From the NCBI GenBank assembly GCA_027061625.1, contig JAMOVF010000077.1:1-9480 (forward strand): a stretch of 9,480 bases of DNA, written 5' to 3'. Position numbers and translations under genes: made by a program. The notes under the pieces were generated by a model. That model made no database searches, was not told the origin of the DNA, and was given only the letters and a program-made list of their open reading frames with translations. Shown here piece by piece: positions 6,814-9,480 of this stretch; within the stretch, counting starts at the first letter, position 1, and each line of letters opens with the position of its first letter. The stretch is from Deltaproteobacteria bacterium (GTDB taxonomy: Bacteria > Desulfobacterota > Dissulfuribacteria > Dissulfuribacterales > JALVPX01).

Positions 6814-6869
6814 AGAGGCTTGGTGTATGATGGCCGCCAAATTTTGGAAATTAAGGGATTTTTGCGCTT

Positions 6870-9480
6870 ATGGATTATAAAAAGACACTCAATCTTCCAA
6901 AGACCAAGTTTCCGATGAAGGCAAACCTGGCCCAGCGTGAGCCAGAGATGCTCAAACGCTGGAAAGCTATGGATCTTTATGGACTTCTACGGGCTGCAGG
7001 CAAGGGAAGGCCAAAGTTCATACTGCACGATGGCCCCCCATATGCCAATGGCCATATACATTTGGGGCATACGGTTAACAAGGTCTTAAAGGATATGATA
7101 GTTAAATCAAGGCAGATGATGGGCCTTGACTCCCCCTATGTGCCAGGCTGGGACTGCCACGGTCTTCCAATTGAACACAATGTTGAAAAAGAGCTGGGCA
7201 AAAAAAAGGCTGAAATGGATCAGCTGGCCATCAGGAAGGCTTGCCGGAAATATGCCAGGAAGTTTGTGAAGATACAAAAAGAGGAGTTCATGCGCCTTGG
7301 TGTGACAGGAGACTGGGAAAATCCCTATCTCACCATGAGCTATGATTATGAGGCCTCTATTTGCCGGGAGTTCTGCCGGATCTATCTTGATGGCCACGTA
7401 TTTCACAGCAAAAAGCCCGTATATTGGTGCCCCACCTGTGTCACTGCCTTGGCAGAGGCCGAGGTGGAGTATGGCCCACACAAGTCACCTTCCATAACAG
7501 TCAAATTTGAGGCTGATGAGGATTTGTCCAGCTGGATCAAGGAACGCTTCAATACAGACAAACCAGCCTATGTGCTAATTTGGACCACTACTCCCTGGAC
7601 ATTGCCTGCAAACTTGGCCATAGCCCTGCATCCAGACTTGGAATATGTGGTAGTTGAAAAAGACGATGAGATCTGGATAGTTGCAGAAGGCAGATTGAAT
7701 GCAGTTCTGGCTTCAGCAGGGCTTGAACAGCTCGATGTAAAGATTTTGGGGCGCTTTTTGGGTACAGAACTCGAAGGCAAACATGCCCGACATCCTTTTC
7801 TAGATAGAAAAAGCCTAATAGTTAATGCAGATTACGTTACATTGGATGCAGGAACAGGCTGCGTTCATACTGCTCCCGGCCATGGTGCAGATGACTATGA
7901 TACGGGTTTGCGCTATGACCTCGATATATATAGCCCGGTAAATGATAGAGGCTGCTTTACAAAAGAAGTAAAGGAATTTGAAGGTGAACACATTTTCAAG
8001 GCAAATTCCAAGATTGTTTCCTTGTTAAAAGAAAAAGGAATGCTCGTTTCAGAAGAGAATTTGGAACACAGTTATCCCCATTGCTGGCGCTGCAAGCGGC
8101 CTGTCATTTTCAGAGCCACCGCCCAATGGTTTATTTCCATGGACAAAAAAGGCCTTAGGGATGAGGCCTTGAAGGCCATTGATACAGTTAAATGGATTCC
8201 AGCTTGGGGCAGGGACCGCATCTACGGCATGGTGGAATCAAGGCCAGACTGGTGCATCTCCAGGCAAAGGGCATGGGGTGTTCCTATAACAGTCTTTCTG
8301 TGCAGCGAATGCAATGAACCATTCCTTAACAAAGAAGCCGCAGACAAGATTGTAGCAGCCTTTGAGGAAAGGGGAGCAGATGCCTGGTTTTATATGGATG
8401 AGGCACAATTTCTGCCTGAAGATGCAAAATGTCCAAATTGCGGCAGCAGCAGTTTCAAAAAAGAAACAGATATATTGGATGTGTGGTTCGATTCTGGTGT
8501 AAGCCATGCTGCCGTATTGGAGCCAAGGCCTGAGCTCTCTTCCCCCGCAGATATGTATCTTGAAGGAAGCGATCAGCATAGGGGATGGTTTCAAAGCTCC
8601 CTTTTGACCAGTGTGGCCACCCGGCACCGTGCGCCATACCGTTCTGTGCTTACACATGGTTTTGTGGTGGACGGTCAAGGCAAGAAGATGTCCAAGTCTG
8701 TGGGGAATGTAATTGCGCCTGAAAAGGTGATCAAAAGATATGGTGCTGAGGTGCTGCGCCTATGGGTTTCAGCAGAAGACTACCAGGATGACATAAAGAT
8801 CTCTGATGAGATCCTTAAAAGGCTCACCGAGGCCTACCGGAAAATAAGGAATACAATACGCTATTTATTGAGCAACTTAAATGACTTTGACCCAAAAACC
8901 GATATGGTGCCGCAGGCTGATCTTGAGGATATAGACCGCTGGGCCTTATGGCGCCTAGGCCAAATCATCGAAAAAGTTAAGCGCGGCTACAATGATTACA
9001 GGTTCCACCTGGTGTTCCATACTATACATCAATATTGCACAGTAGATTTGAGCGCCCTTTATCTGGATATCTTAAAAGACCGCCTCTATTGCGAATCGCA
9101 AAAGGGATTAAAAAGGCGCTCGGCCCAAACAGTGCTTTATATAATTTTAAAAGACCTCCTGCGCCTCCTTGCTCCAGTGCTCTCTTTTACCAGCGAGGAA
9201 GCATGGGCCTATGTGCCTGACGATGGCAATAAGGCAGAAAAAAGCATCTTCCTTGATTCAATGCCGGAAAAGCCTGATGTTGAAGCTGATCCCAATTTCC
9301 TGGAGGAGTGGCAAAGGCTTTGGGATATTCGCGATGAGATTACAAAGGCCCTTGAGCTTGCAAGAAAAGAGGGGCTGATCGGCCTGGCCCTGGATGCCAT
9401 GGTTGTATTGAAGGCAGATGATAAGGATCTACAGAACTTCTTAAAAGAACATGAAGAAATCCTGCGAACGATCACTATTG
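6870..9480 (+). CDS. ileS: Isoleucyl-tRNA synthetase, C-terminally truncated by the window edge
   Basis: This class I synthetase charges tRNA-Ile with isoleucine and edits misactivated valine. The 870 complete codons seen here should be most of a protein of about 930-940 residues. The N-terminus MDYKKTLNLPKTKFPMKANL is typical. HxGH signature: HLGH at 64-67 within HDGPPYANGHIHLGH; KMSKS at 606-610. The editing domain shows WTTTPWTLPANLA (from 238) and GTGCVHTAPGHGADDY (328-343), whose Asp342 matches the conserved editing aspartate. A zinc-ribbon-like pair CSEC (478-481) and CPNC (521-524) lies in the catalytic insertion, as in many bacterial IleRS but not E. coli. The anticodon-binding helical domain begins after about residue 650; the C-terminal zinc finger would lie beyond the window. 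The start at 6870 is forced by an in-frame TAA 18 nt upstream; the only SD-like sequence (AAGGGA) is an unusually long 11 nt away. It is transcribed away from the chemotaxis operon. Confidence 0.97.
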   Translation, partial: MDYKKTLNLPKTKFPMKANLAQREPEMLKRWKAMDLYGLLRAAGKGRPKFILHDGPPYANGHIHLGHTVNKVLKDMIVKSRQMMGLDSPYVPGWDCHGLPIEHNVEKELGKKKAEMDQLAIRKACRKYARKFVKIQKEEFMRLGVTGDWENPYLTMSYDYEASICREFCRIYLDGHVFHSKKPVYWCPTCVTALAEAEVEYGPHKSPSITVKFEADEDLSSWIKERFNTDKPAYVLIWTTTPWTLPANLAIALHPDLEYVVVEKDDEIWIVAEGRLNAVLASAGLEQLDVKILGRFLGTELEGKHARHPFLDRKSLIVNADYVTLDAGTGCVHTAPGHGADDYDTGLRYDLDIYSPVNDRGCFTKEVKEFEGEHIFKANSKIVSLLKEKGMLVSEENLEHSYPHCWRCKRPVIFRATAQWFISMDKKGLRDEALKAIDTVKWIPAWGRDRIYGMVESRPDWCISRQRAWGVPITVFLCSECNEPFLNKEAADKIVAAFEERGADAWFYMDEAQFLPEDAKCPNCGSSSFKKETDILDVWFDSGVSHAAVLEPRPELSSPADMYLEGSDQHRGWFQSSLLTSVATRHRAPYRSVLTHGFVVDGQGKKMSKSVGNVIAPEKVIKRYGAEVLRLWVSAEDYQDDIKISDEILKRLTEAYRKIRNTIRYLLSNLNDFDPKTDMVPQADLEDIDRWALWRLGQIIEKVKRGYNDYRFHLVFHTIHQYCTVDLSALYLDILKDRLYCESQKGLKRRSAQTVLYIILKDLLRLLAPVLSFTSEEAWAYVPDDGNKAEKSIFLDSMPEKPDVEADPNFLEEWQRLWDIRDEITKALELARKEGLIGLALDAMVVLKADDKDLQNFLKEHEEILRTITI

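Noticed and set aside
6670..6869. T-box riboswitch or attenuator upstream of ileS
   Set aside because: The region is short, shows no recognisable T-box sequence and no terminator stem followed by a T-run before ileS.
8238..8678. Minus-strand open frames inside ileS
   Set aside because: They lie opposite the catalytic core of IleS, including its zinc-ribbon-like region, and show no independent protein features.

Overview
This window comes from a flagellated or otherwise chemotactic Gram-negative-type bacterium of moderate, slightly AT-leaning composition. The CheA architecture (HPt, kinase core, two CheW domains, receiver), the dCACHE-type receptor and the overall protein style resemble Desulfobacterota (former Deltaproteobacteria). 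That assignment is an impression from sequence style, not a search result.

Layout: positions 1-6669 hold a tight chemotaxis operon, all on the minus strand. In transcription order it is cheY (6669-6298), cheB (6301-5144), cheR (5121-4189 as read), a large hybrid cheA (4289-1569), cheW (1547-1044) and the N-terminal two-thirds or so of a transmembrane chemoreceptor (969 to beyond position 1). A roughly 200-bp divergent intergenic region (6670-6869) separates it from ileS on the plus strand (6870 to beyond the right edge). ileS encodes isoleucyl-tRNA synthetase and lacks only its C-terminal end. No RNA gene, insertion sequence, CRISPR array or complete rho-independent terminator was seen, and no gene-free stretch exceeds 300 bases.

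How the genes work together: the receptor senses a periplasmic or extracellular ligand and, through CheW, controls CheA autophosphorylation. CheA passes phosphate to the free CheY, which is the likely motor signal, to CheB, and probably to its own C-terminal receiver. CheR and CheB methylate and demethylate/deamidate receptors for adaptation. No cheZ, cheC/cheX or cheD is visible here, so signal termination must rely on genes elsewhere or on a phosphate-sink receiver.

Most notable observations: (1) a sigma-28 (FliA)-like promoter at 6749-6775 with the ideal 11-bp spacer upstream of cheY, which would tie the operon to a flagellar regulon; (2) poly-A runs at the 3' ends of both cheB (A7) and cheR (A5), where a one-base backward shift would make each gene end exactly in an ATGA overlap with the next gene, suggesting either homopolymer undercalls or real frameshifting; (3) Tyr instead of the usual Asn at residue 212 in the SAM pocket of CheR. 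I did not find a convincing wholly new system; the region is an ordinary chemotaxis cluster with a few odd details.
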